A DNA stretch of 51,786 nt from CBFDCQ01 sp965603355 (GTDB lineage: Bacteria; Hydrogenedentota; CAZGCA01; CBFDCQ01), in the NCBI GenBank assembly GCA_965603355.1, contig CBFDCQ010000015.1:1-51786 (forward strand), given 5' to 3'. The notes beneath the pieces are model-generated. The model saw only the letters and a program-made list of their open reading frames with translations. It was not told where the DNA came from and did not search any database. Both the position numbers and the translations under genes were made by a program. Shown here one piece after another: positions 13,772-22,120 of the stretch; the first letter of the stretch is position 1; each line of letters begins with the position of its first letter.

Positions 13772-15784
13772 GTGAAGAAACGAAACTTACTGAGTCTGAT
13801 ATTCGTGTTTGCATTGGTGTGCGGCTGTGCGACCGTAGGCGAAACAAATAGCGAGCCGGCAGCTAAGACGAGTACTCAGCAGACTGCGGAACCAGTCGTC
13901 GCGTTTTCTTACGAGGATGCGGCCGTCACACTTCCTTCGCCGGCGTCCGTTCAGTTGGGCCCCGAGGGCCGCTTTGGCCCGCGGTACCAAGGCAACGTCA
14001 ACTATCTGCGTTACCAGCATGACCACTATGGCGAGTTCATGCTGGAATCGTTCGCTACACGCCATTACTCCCCCGGGAAGCAGCTCGAGCGGGTATGGGA
14101 TGGCGAGTACGCGGGGAAATGGCTCGACGCCGCAACGCGAACGGCGGTCAGTACCGGTGACGTCGCTCAGCTGGCAATGGTTGATGCCTTTGCGGCCTCA
14201 CTACGCGAGTACCAGCAACCGGATGGATATATGGGGATCAAGCTGCCGACGGACCGCAAACTGAACGGTTGGGAACAAGCCTGGGACGTGTGGGTCCAAT
14301 GGAACTCCATGATTGGCTTCCTGACCCACTATGAGTTGCGTGGTGAACGCGCTTCCCTTGAAGCCGCATCCGGTGTGGGCGACTGGATCGTGAAGACCTA
14401 TAGTCCCGTCGAGGATGGGCGTCTCCTTAGGAGCGGAATCGGATTCACCAACACAGCCGTAATCGGCCAATTGATGCGGCTGCACCGGCATACCGGGAAC
14501 GAGGATGCGCTCGAGTTTGTGGGGAAGGTGATTCAGTATTATCCGCCCATTCAACAAATGCTCTCCAGCGGTGAACCCTTCCTGATCCATCCCTATATGC
14601 TCGGCGCGGTCTTGTTGGGCGTAGTCGAATACGCCCAAGTTACGGGAGACGGCGAAATGCTCGCGACAGTGGAGCAGGTTTGGGATGGACTCGTAGAGGA
14701 CCACCTGTTCCCTACGGGATCGCTGGGAAACAGGGAAGATCTTCAGGAGGGACCGCTCAAGGACGTTCAAGACGCCCAGTTGCAGGAAACCTGCGCCACA
14801 ACCGAGTGGATTTTCCTGACACAGCGCTTATATGAAATGACGGGGCGCGCGAAGTACGCGGAGGCGCTCGAGAAGACTGCTTACAATGCGTTGCTGGGGG
14901 CTCAGTCTACGGACGGCATGAAGTGGTGTTACTGGACCCCCCTGCGTTACTCGAAGCATTTCTTTCATGGGCCGACAAGATGTTGTTTCTGGTCGGGACC
15001 AAAAGGCATTGCCAGATTGCCGCAGCTCATTTACGCCACAAAGGGCAATGTCGTTTACGTCAACTTTTTCGAAACGAGTCATGCGACGCTTGACACGGAC
15101 GGTGGGACGGTGCAGGTCGCACAGGATAGCGAGTTCCCTGAGACAGGAAAGAGTACGGTAACGCTGAAAACACCCTCCGATTGGAAGGGAACGCTGCGCG
15201 TCCGCGTACCGAGTTGGACGACCCAATTCCAGGCCAAACTCAATGGGAGTGTCGTACCGAGCCGCAGCGATGTGGAAGGGTATTGCGACGTCAATCTCCC
15301 GGAATCAAAGGAGCTCCGGATCGAGATTCAATTCGATATCCCCTTGATGCTTGACCATCTTTCGGAGGACGATTACGCACTGCGTCGTGGACCCGAGGTC
15401 CTGTCAGTCGACGTACGGGACAATATTGAAACGTGGCTTGGAGCCCAGGATGATCTAATCACGATTCCAGGTGAAATCGCGCTCAAGCCGATTAGCTCCT
15501 ACCAACGACATCAATGGCCCGGACCTGCAGACTCCGACAGTAGCCGCCGGCGGTATCGAGTGGGCCTTAACGACGGGAGGACTAGTGAGCTTCGCGACAT
15601 AATACTGACGCCATACGCAGATGCGGGCAACGAAGGGGCGGCCTTCCGTACCGTGTTTCCACTGGCGGAGGACCACCCAGGACAAATCGGTAACATGACC
15701 ATCGAAGAGATCAACGCGTTCGTCGGAGCGCAGAAGAAGAGCATTATTGAGCGGGAAAAGAGCCTGAACGAAGTACCCAGGTAA
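13772..15784 (+). CDS. GH127/GH146-like beta-L-arabinofuranosidase (DUF1680), probable lipoprotein
   Basis: 670 residues. The start is GTG at 13772, since the nearby ATG at 13765 is in another frame; GGAGG lies at 13759-13763. The N-terminus has a lipoprotein-type signal with Cys after LVCG. The (alpha/alpha)6-barrel core contains the metal-site residues expected for the family: E339-T-C341 (QETCATTEW) and the C404-C405 pair in TRCCFWSGPKG, matching the Glu, Cys, Cys, Cys zinc site of HypBA1. Members release beta-L-arabinofuranose from plant cell-wall glycans. The C-terminal third is beta-sandwich-like. It is located between the unrecognised secreted protein and a GH29-like enzyme. Confidence 0.85.
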   Translation: MKKRNLLSLIFVFALVCGCATVGETNSEPAAKTSTQQTAEPVVAFSYEDAAVTLPSPASVQLGPEGRFGPRYQGNVNYLRYQHDHYGEFMLESFATRHYSPGKQLERVWDGEYAGKWLDAATRTAVSTGDVAQLAMVDAFAASLREYQQPDGYMGIKLPTDRKLNGWEQAWDVWVQWNSMIGFLTHYELRGERASLEAASGVGDWIVKTYSPVEDGRLLRSGIGFTNTAVIGQLMRLHRHTGNEDALEFVGKVIQYYPPIQQMLSSGEPFLIHPYMLGAVLLGVVEYAQVTGDGEMLATVEQVWDGLVEDHLFPTGSLGNREDLQEGPLKDVQDAQLQETCATTEWIFLTQRLYEMTGRAKYAEALEKTAYNALLGAQSTDGMKWCYWTPLRYSKHFFHGPTRCCFWSGPKGIARLPQLIYATKGNVVYVNFFETSHATLDTDGGTVQVAQDSEFPETGKSTVTLKTPSDWKGTLRVRVPSWTTQFQAKLNGSVVPSRSDVEGYCDVNLPESKELRIEIQFDIPLMLDHLSEDDYALRRGPEVLSVDVRDNIETWLGAQDDLITIPGEIALKPISSYQRHQWPGPADSDSSRRRYRVGLNDGRTSELRDIILTPYADAGNEGAAFRTVFPLAEDHPGQIGNMTIEEINAFVGAQKKSIIEREKSLNEVPR

Positions 15785-15817
15785 GGCGCCAGTCGATTAG
15801 CAGAAGGAGATTACACC

Positions 15818-17362
15818 ATGTCCGGTAGACTTAACTTTGCAGGGATTGGATTACTGGCGATTGCTTTGCTGCTCGTTCCAGCGAAAGGCGCGCCGGCCCA
15901 GGACGGCCATTATGAACCCGACTGGGATTCACTCGCCCGGCATGAGACTCCGGAATGGTTTGAAAATGCCGTTCTCGGAATATACTTCCACTGGGGAGTT
16001 TACTCGGTGCCCGCCTTCGGGTGTTGGGGCGGACGTAACATGTATCTGCCAAACGGCGGGACGTCTGAGGATTGGGGGCATATTGAGGATAAGTATAAGA
16101 ATACATATGATTACGTTAAGCAGGTATATGGAGAACCAGGTACGGAGTTCGGATACAAAGATTTTATCCCGATGTTTAAGGCCGAGAAGTGGGACCCGGA
16201 TGCCTGGGCGGAATTGTTCGCAAAAGCGGGCGCTGACTTCGCAGGCCCTGTAGCGATTCACCACGACGGTTTTGCCATGTGGGACAGCGACTATGTCGAA
16301 TACAATTCCATGGATATGGGACCTCACCGTGATGTCGCCGGGGAGATGCTCAAGGCGGTCAGAAAGCATGGGATGAAGACATTCGCCTCTTTTCATTACT
16401 ACACGAACTGGTTCTTTTTTAATCCCGGCAGGAAGATATGCCCGCCGGGAGTGGACGTCAACAATCCTGAGTACGCGGGTCTGTACGGTCCGGTGCGTGA
16501 ATACAAGGGTGATTGGCGCAAGTATCCGTTCTCCGACGAGTTCCAGCAAAGATGGCATAACAGCGTCACAGAGGTCATTGACAAGTACTGTCCGGATCAA
16601 TTATGGTTCGAAATCGGCTTCAGTGATCCGGGGTGTATCGGTGACAAGTATGTGAAGGGAGCCCTTGCCCATTACTTCAACACAGCCGACAAGTGGGGTA
16701 AGGAAGTTGTGGTAACCCGCAAGTCCGACGACCTCCCCCTGTCCTGCTCTGTGCTGGATATAGAAGCGGGGGAACTGGATGAGCCTCAGCGCGTTGTGTG
16801 GCAGACGGACACGACCATCGGCACCAGATGGGCGTGGGCCTACTCTCCTGACGCGATATCGAAATCGGTCAACGAATTGGTGGATGCGATTGTAGATCGT
16901 AAGAGCAATAATGGGGTCACGCTGCTGAGTGCCGCGCCAAAAGCAGACGGAACGCTGCCAGAATCGCAGATCGACGCATTGAAGAAGATCGGAGCATGGA
17001 TGGCCATCAATAAGCCGGCCCTTTATGCCTCGAAACCTGCCCCGTTCGTCAAGGGCGGGGTAGATGTTGCTAAAGCGGGATCAATAAGGTTTACAGAAAA
17101 AGGGCAATATCTTTATGCCATAGAATTGGGGAACGTTCTGGAGGAAACAGATGATGATGACGCTGATTATGAGGACAGCACGCCGCCAAGCGTTCCATAC
17201 ACCATCCCGGGGGTTAAACCTGTAAAGGATTCCAAGATCATAATGCTCGGCAGCAGCGAGAACCTGCCCTGGCATCAGGAGGGCGAAAACCTGGTGATTG
17301 AAGCAGTTCCGGACTCGCTGCCTTGTGAGTATGCCTGGAGTTTCAAGATTCAGGTTAAATAA
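15818..17362 (+). CDS. Secreted GH29-like alpha-L-fucosidase (copy 1)
   Basis: 514 residues, ATG preceded by AAGGAGA; signal peptide ending near KGAPAQD. Typical GH29 features are GIYFHWGVYSVPAF near residue 50, KFxA-type substrate strands, the conserved HHDGFAMWDS (residues ~148-157), YNSMDMGPHRDVAGEM and the C-terminal MAINKPALYAS. Family enzymes remove alpha-L-fucose with retention using an Asp nucleophile in a W-x-D motif. Here that site reads LWFEIG, with Glu, as in both paralogues at 28655 and 30258. A C-terminal beta-domain ends CEYAWSFKIQVK. It is probably periplasmic or extracellular. Fucosidase activity is likely by family but the substitution leaves specificity open. Confidence 0.85.
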   Translation: MSGRLNFAGIGLLAIALLLVPAKGAPAQDGHYEPDWDSLARHETPEWFENAVLGIYFHWGVYSVPAFGCWGGRNMYLPNGGTSEDWGHIEDKYKNTYDYVKQVYGEPGTEFGYKDFIPMFKAEKWDPDAWAELFAKAGADFAGPVAIHHDGFAMWDSDYVEYNSMDMGPHRDVAGEMLKAVRKHGMKTFASFHYYTNWFFFNPGRKICPPGVDVNNPEYAGLYGPVREYKGDWRKYPFSDEFQQRWHNSVTEVIDKYCPDQLWFEIGFSDPGCIGDKYVKGALAHYFNTADKWGKEVVVTRKSDDLPLSCSVLDIEAGELDEPQRVVWQTDTTIGTRWAWAYSPDAISKSVNELVDAIVDRKSNNGVTLLSAAPKADGTLPESQIDALKKIGAWMAINKPALYASKPAPFVKGGVDVAKAGSIRFTEKGQYLYAIELGNVLEETDDDDADYEDSTPPSVPYTIPGVKPVKDSKIIMLGSSENLPWHQEGENLVIEAVPDSLPCEYAWSFKIQVK

Positions 17363-17438
17363 GAAAGCCAGTAAAAGAATCATTCTAACCCGGATCTCCC
17401 TTACGGGAAAGGCAACTCTGCTGAATGGGGGGGATTTC

Positions 17439-17467
17439 TTGACATTTAGCGGCAGTTTTGAGAGAAT
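17439..17467 (+). promoter_or_regulatory. Candidate promoter for the plus-strand pseudopilin gene
   Basis: TTGACA (17439-17444), 17-base spacer, GAGAAT (17462-17467). A run of seven G lies just upstream (17427-17433), recalling the G tract of the other pseudopilin promoter but outside the spacer. Leader length would be about 255 bases. Confidence 0.4.
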
Positions 17468-17579
17468 ATCCGTGTTGTACGTCGGTCTCGTGAATGCGTG
17501 GGGAGATAACGTTGTGGCTGTCCTGAATTCACTAACCTCTCTCGTAGGGAAAGACTGGCTAAGAAGACCCGCGGTATCA

Positions 17580-17628
17580 GTCTCTCTGATTGAGAGACGT
17601 TTCTGCAGAGAGGGGGTGATAAGAAAGC
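17580..17628 (+). promoter_or_regulatory. Leader hairpin and conserved motif before pseudopilin 2
   Basis: A perfect hairpin GTCTCTC-TGATT-GAGAGAC (17580-17598) precedes AGAGGGGGTGATAAGAAAGC (within 17608-17628), the motif shared with the leader of the pseudopilin gene at 10728-11711. A second inverted repeat, GACACG/CGTGTC, lies at about 17665-17689. The remainder of the 17363-17727 gap shows no gene. Confidence 0.45.
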
Positions 17629-17727
17629 GGCAGTAGAGCGAGTCGTTCGTTCATTGCTGTTGTTGACACGCTCCGTGCTGGGGCGTGTCGGTGAGGTAGC
17701 TGTAACGACTTCATGAAAGGGGAGGCA

Positions 17728-18756
17728 ATGATGAAGAAATCACGAGGATTTACATTAATCGAGTTGCTGGTGGTGATAGCGATCATCGGCATACTGGCGG
17801 CGATCTTGCTGCCGGCGCTTGCGCGTGCGCGAGAAGCGGCCCGCCGTGCATCCTGCGCCAACAACCTCAAACAATGGGGTCTGATTTTCAAGATGTACGC
17901 CAATGAGCACGACGGCATGTTCCCGCCGAACCATAACTCAGCGGACGATCCGCGCGTTCCGTGGGTATTTCCGATCCAAGTTCCGCGAGGCCGGGCGGTG
18001 TATCCGGAGTACCTGACGGATGTGAACATCATGTTCTGCCCGTCGGCATCCACGTATCTGATGGCGGGTATCAGCAATATCGCCGACATTGTCGATTGCA
18101 CGGTTCAGGCGGACGGGGAGCCGAGGGGAGTGTGGTGCGTGGGCAATGACGATCCGCGACCTCCGGGAGGTATCGATCCCAATAAGTTCTGGTCAGGCGG
18201 CGGCTACGAGTATTGCGCATGGGCCGGCGCCGAAGATACCGAGGTTTGGATAACCTGGCAGGCATGGCGCGGGCTGGTTCTCTTGGGAGAAGGAGGCATA
18301 GGACCTGTAGACGATGATGAACTACTGGCATGGTTCGACCGGGACGCCAACACCGACGGTATCGACATGGGTGAGTGGAGAGGTCATATTTCAGACTATT
18401 ATCCCGATGCTCCCGGCTCGTTTCCGTCCGGTTTCCAGGACTATGTATGGCCGACGGTACCGTTTGGCAACGGGCGTCAACCCGGGGGCACGATCTATCG
18501 CCTGAAGGAAGGTATCGAGCGGTTCTTCATCACGGACATCAACAACCCGGCCGGCAGCGCAATGGCGCAGAGTGACCTCCCGGTCCTCTGGGATATGAGC
18601 CATCTCGATTTGGGCGGTTTTCACGGCCCCGGAACGTGGAACCACGTGCCCAGTGGCGCGAACGTCCTGTTCATGGACGGCCACGTCGAGTTCTACAGAT
18701 ACCCGAGCGCCGAGATCGGCCCGCTGCATCCGGCCGGCGTTTGCCAGGTGACCTAG
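17728..18756 (+). CDS. Type II-secretion-like pseudopilin (second copy)
   Basis: 342 residues from the ATG at 17728 (an ATG also at 17731; GGGGAGG at 17719-17725 fits either). Prepilin leader MMKKSRGFTLIELLVVIAI with Gly-Phe cleavage site and Glu5, followed by ALARAREAARRASCANNL. The C-terminal HVPSGANVLFMDGHVEF signature is of the H-x-DG type. The central 200 residues differ from the first pseudopilin except for the block YRLKEGIERFFITDINNPAG. Such proteins are thought to be components of secretion pseudopili or surface fibres in PVC-like bacteria. It sits between the GH29 and GH32 genes, so a link to export or display of the hydrolases is possible. Confidence 0.9.
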   Translation: MMKKSRGFTLIELLVVIAIIGILAAILLPALARAREAARRASCANNLKQWGLIFKMYANEHDGMFPPNHNSADDPRVPWVFPIQVPRGRAVYPEYLTDVNIMFCPSASTYLMAGISNIADIVDCTVQADGEPRGVWCVGNDDPRPPGGIDPNKFWSGGGYEYCAWAGAEDTEVWITWQAWRGLVLLGEGGIGPVDDDELLAWFDRDANTDGIDMGEWRGHISDYYPDAPGSFPSGFQDYVWPTVPFGNGRQPGGTIYRLKEGIERFFITDINNPAGSAMAQSDLPVLWDMSHLDLGGFHGPGTWNHVPSGANVLFMDGHVEFYRYPSAEIGPLHPAGVCQVT

Positions 18757-18814
18757 GAGTGAGGTCTCTGCTAAAGGCCATTCTTTGAGCCTATGCATTC
18801 AACGAACCTTCGAC

Positions 18815-18840
18815 GGGGGTGGCCACCTGTGGCCACCCCC
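18815..18840 (+). terminator. Perfect 12-bp GC hairpin after pseudopilin 2
   Basis: GGGGGTGGCCAC (18815-18826), loop CT, GTGGCCACCCCC (18829-18840). It lies 59 bases after the stop at 18756 and is very like the hairpin after the other pseudopilin gene (10637-10664). No T-run follows, so mRNA 3'-end protection or Rho-linked termination fits better than a classical intrinsic terminator. Confidence 0.55.
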
Positions 18841-18932
18841 GATTCGTAACCGGAGGCGCCCTTGGGCTGCTGCGTAGTGGTCGCGGGAAGGTCATATGGG
18901 AAATGTGGGTCAACCTTCTTGGGAGTCGGAAA

Positions 18933-20657
18933 ATGAAAAAGACATACATCAGTCTATTACTCTTCTGTTTTCTAACCGGTCTTGCACAAGGTGCCGAACG
19001 GGAACTTAAACTGGAAAACAGGTTTCTCAATTTTCCGATAACGTATGAAAGAGATGATCGTACGCGTATCGAAATCCTCATTGATGGAAAAGGCCAATTC
19101 TATTTGAGCCCCAACCTTGCGGATGGCGAACCGGATTTCTGGGTGTTCCTGGATGTGGCTGCATACAAGGGTAAGACCGCTCTGATCAAAACCAATCGTG
19201 ACGACAAGGCCGGTGCGTTGAAGAAGATTTATCAGTCTGATGAGCGTACGTACCTCAAGAACGTCTATAAGGAAGTGCACCGGCCACAGCTTCACTTCTC
19301 CAGCATGCGGGGCTGGCTGAACGATCCGAACGGTCTCGTCTATTACGACGGGGAATACCATCTTTTCTACCAGCACAACCCCTACGGATATCTCCACGGG
19401 AACATTCACTGGGGTCACGCAGTAAGCACGGACCTGGTCCACTGGGAGCAATTGCCCGAGGCCCTCTACAATCACAAACTCGGTGGTATCTACTCCGGAA
19501 GTTCCGTGGTCGATTATGAGAACACCTCCGGTTTCAAGACGGGCGACACTGACGTAATAGTTGCCTTTTACACGACTACGAGGATGTTCGGAGACCGTGA
19601 CGCGGCCTGTCAGAACATTGCCTATTCGAACGACAGGGGCCGAACGTGGACAGACTATGAGCATAATCCCATCATTGGGGACCGTACCGAAATTCTGGGA
19701 AGCGGCAACGCCCGTGATCCGAAAGTGATCTGGCATGAACCTACGGACAAGTGGGTCATGATTGTCTTTGAACGCATCGGACATTCCATATTCACGTCTG
19801 ACAATCTGAAAGACTGGGAGTACCAGAGCCATACCCAGATGTTCTGGGAGTGCCCGGAACTGTTTGAGCTGCCGATAGACGGCAATCCCGACAACACCAA
19901 ATGGGTCGTGTATGATGTCTCCGGAGACTATGCCATAGGTGACTTCGACGGAAAGACATTCAAGCCGGAATTGGGCAAGTTCAACTATATCCAGGGATTA
20001 TTCTGGGCGGCACAGACATTCACTAATGTGCCAAAAAGTGATGGACGCCGGATTCAAGTTGGCTTCCTGGAAATTCCCGGTTGGGTTCCAATTCCTGAAC
20101 CCGGCATGCCATTCAACTGTCTGATGACCTTTCCAACGGAATTGACCCTGAGAACCACCCCAAATGGAGTCAGGATGTTCAATGAACCGGTGAAAGAGAT
20201 TGAGAAGCTCTACAAGAAGAGCCACATATGGGAAGGCCTTACGTGGAGACAGGCCAACGAAGAATTAAAGAAGATAGACTCCGAATTACTGCATGTGAAA
20301 TGCGAAATCGAAAACATAAACGCCATAGGCTACAGCTTCGTTTTTGATGATGATGTCCTGTATTACACATTAAAGCCGAATCTCTTTCATTTCAACAGAG
20401 ACGTTGAGGATTCCGAGTATGTCCGGATGAAATATGTGCCGAAACTGGATAGCAACATAATGTTCTATGAGTTTATCGTGGACCGAACCACCCTGGAAGT
20501 GTTCGTCGACCATGGAAGGTTCACCATGATCCACGCCAGAAAAGTAAATCCTGAAAACAGGGGAATGCGGTTCGGCAATGCCGAGGGACGTCCTCGGATT
20601 GGTGACCTCCGAATCAATACGCTGGAAGTACACGAGTTGAAATCGATCTGGGAGTGA
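18933..20657 (+). CDS. Secreted GH32 beta-fructosidase (levanase/inulinase/invertase type)
   Basis: 574 residues from the ATG at 18933; the signal peptide is MKKTYISLLLFCFLTGLAQG. All three GH32 catalytic carboxylates are present: nucleophile D131 in GWLNDPNGL, transition-state stabiliser D262 in NARDPKV, and acid/base E306 in FWECPELF. An extra N-terminal domain of about 95 residues precedes the five-bladed propeller, as in some exo-levanases. The C-terminal beta-sandwich includes VDRTTLEVFVDHG. It hydrolyses terminal beta-D-fructofuranosides from fructans or sucrose outside the cytoplasm. It is the only fructan-directed enzyme in a locus otherwise aimed at fucose and arabinose. Confidence 0.93.
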   Translation: MKKTYISLLLFCFLTGLAQGAERELKLENRFLNFPITYERDDRTRIEILIDGKGQFYLSPNLADGEPDFWVFLDVAAYKGKTALIKTNRDDKAGALKKIYQSDERTYLKNVYKEVHRPQLHFSSMRGWLNDPNGLVYYDGEYHLFYQHNPYGYLHGNIHWGHAVSTDLVHWEQLPEALYNHKLGGIYSGSSVVDYENTSGFKTGDTDVIVAFYTTTRMFGDRDAACQNIAYSNDRGRTWTDYEHNPIIGDRTEILGSGNARDPKVIWHEPTDKWVMIVFERIGHSIFTSDNLKDWEYQSHTQMFWECPELFELPIDGNPDNTKWVVYDVSGDYAIGDFDGKTFKPELGKFNYIQGLFWAAQTFTNVPKSDGRRIQVGFLEIPGWVPIPEPGMPFNCLMTFPTELTLRTTPNGVRMFNEPVKEIEKLYKKSHIWEGLTWRQANEELKKIDSELLHVKCEIENINAIGYSFVFDDDVLYYTLKPNLFHFNRDVEDSEYVRMKYVPKLDSNIMFYEFIVDRTTLEVFVDHGRFTMIHARKVNPENRGMRFGNAEGRPRIGDLRINTLEVHELKSIWE

Positions 20658-20717
20658 ACGAAGGGTGTTCTTGATTTGGCAAAGGTTTATTCGGCAAAGA
20701 AGGAGCGGGATCTAGAG

Positions 20718-22076
20718 ATGACTGGGATTCTAAGAACTTTCATAATCCTTGTAACGTTCTCTCTCTCTTCTATCAACTCAGTTTCAATTGCCCAAACAGA
20801 TGAGTTTAAAGCTGAAGGTTTGACCGAGCCCGTTGTGCCAAGACGCGGTAAGCCCGCGGTTAAGGTTACTTTTCCGCAAGCTGATTATCACATGCTTTTC
20901 GACCCGCCGGGAAGAGCAGGCTATGTTACCCCGGAAGGTATCGGCATCTCCAACGAGTGGGCGGAAACCGCCTCTATTGAAACAGAACACCCTGGGTGGG
21001 GAGAAGTCTTATTTGACCGGAATGCGGTCATGTGGATCGAAAGGCAAAGTCCCGCTCGTAAGGTCGTGCGTTTCCGCGGAAGTCTGAAGACCCCTGAAGG
21101 GGAAGTCCTGCACACATACGTTGAAAGCGGCTCACCCTATGGCGAAGGCGATTGGTCGGATGAATGGTACTACATCTATCCGGATGGCGTATCCGTTCGA
21201 GTTGTCAAAATCTACACTGGAAAAACCGAAGATGCGGTGGCTTTTTGGGGCCTGCCCGGGTACGCCGCTTTTTGGGGCATTCGGGGAACAGTTTTTGAAA
21301 CACAGGAAACGTTCATTCACGGGGTAGCAGGCCTGCAGCCTCCGGATATTATAGAAACTGAGGCGCTTACACTTATAACTATAGATGGCCAAAGCAAGCG
21401 TATCTCCTACAAACCCTACCCTCATGACATAAGCTTGTTCGATCCGGCCAATATCCAGATGGTCAACCTCAAAAGCAAGTACCATCCCTTTACTATCGTT
21501 AAGGAAGGTAATGTGGAAATTAAGCCGTATTACATGCCAATGGATGACCATCGAAATATCGACAAGACCGTGTTCATTACCTGGCCCCGCCGTGGCCATT
21601 TCGAAGACGGAGACTACACCTCTGCCTTGTCGCATGTGATAAAGTGGGGCTGGCATGAGAAAACGGAAAACACTTTAGTTCAAATCTATCTTTTGGGAAT
21701 GACTGATGAGCCCACTGAACAGAAGCGTGTTGACATGCTCGTGAAGCTGGCAAGAAGCTGGCAGTATGCACCTGAATTGATCCTGGAAGGCGATGGATAT
21801 CGTTATGATGGCTACGAAATAAAAGAGAAAGCGTACGTACTGGCCAAAATTTCTTCCGACCAGAAGGATATACATTTTTCAATAAAGGCCAGCCCTGAAA
21901 AACCAATCGTTAATCCGGTCTTTGTAATCAAGGGGATGGACAAGAACAAGCCTTTCAGACTTATGATAAACGACACGGAATCAAGCGCCTATCGGGTAGG
22001 ATATGAGGATGATAGTATGGTGATCTGGATTCCATTTACTTCGATGAAGTATACTTCCTTCAGACTGCTTTTCTGA
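20718..22076 (+). CDS. Secreted protein of the unrecognised family (paralogue B)
   Basis: 452 residues from the ATG at 20718, preceded by AGGAG at 20701-20705; a TTG at 20676 is in frame but not needed. Signal peptide MTGILRTFIILVTF ... VSIAQ. The mature start DEFKAEGLTEPVVPRRG aligns with paralogue A. The shared core GDWSDEWYYIYPDG is at residues ~144-157, followed by KIYTG. Other shared blocks: KPYPHDISLF, NLKSKYHPFTI, YTSALSHVIKWGWHEKTEN and YRVGYEDD. Base composition is more AT-rich than paralogue A. It lies between GH32 and GH3 genes. Function unknown. Confidence 0.85.
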   Translation: MTGILRTFIILVTFSLSSINSVSIAQTDEFKAEGLTEPVVPRRGKPAVKVTFPQADYHMLFDPPGRAGYVTPEGIGISNEWAETASIETEHPGWGEVLFDRNAVMWIERQSPARKVVRFRGSLKTPEGEVLHTYVESGSPYGEGDWSDEWYYIYPDGVSVRVVKIYTGKTEDAVAFWGLPGYAAFWGIRGTVFETQETFIHGVAGLQPPDIIETEALTLITIDGQSKRISYKPYPHDISLFDPANIQMVNLKSKYHPFTIVKEGNVEIKPYYMPMDDHRNIDKTVFITWPRRGHFEDGDYTSALSHVIKWGWHEKTENTLVQIYLLGMTDEPTEQKRVDMLVKLARSWQYAPELILEGDGYRYDGYEIKEKAYVLAKISSDQKDIHFSIKASPEKPIVNPVFVIKGMDKNKPFRLMINDTESSAYRVGYEDDSMVIWIPFTSMKYTSFRLLF

Positions 22077-22120
22077 ATAGTCTTCGATTCAAAACGGTAT
22101 TGCTGAAAAGGAGACGGAGA

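Noticed and set aside
17390..17425. Riboswitch in GGATCTCCCTTACGGGAAAG region after the GH29 gene
   Set aside because: Only a 4-bp TCCC/GGGA stem can be drawn and no known class fits.
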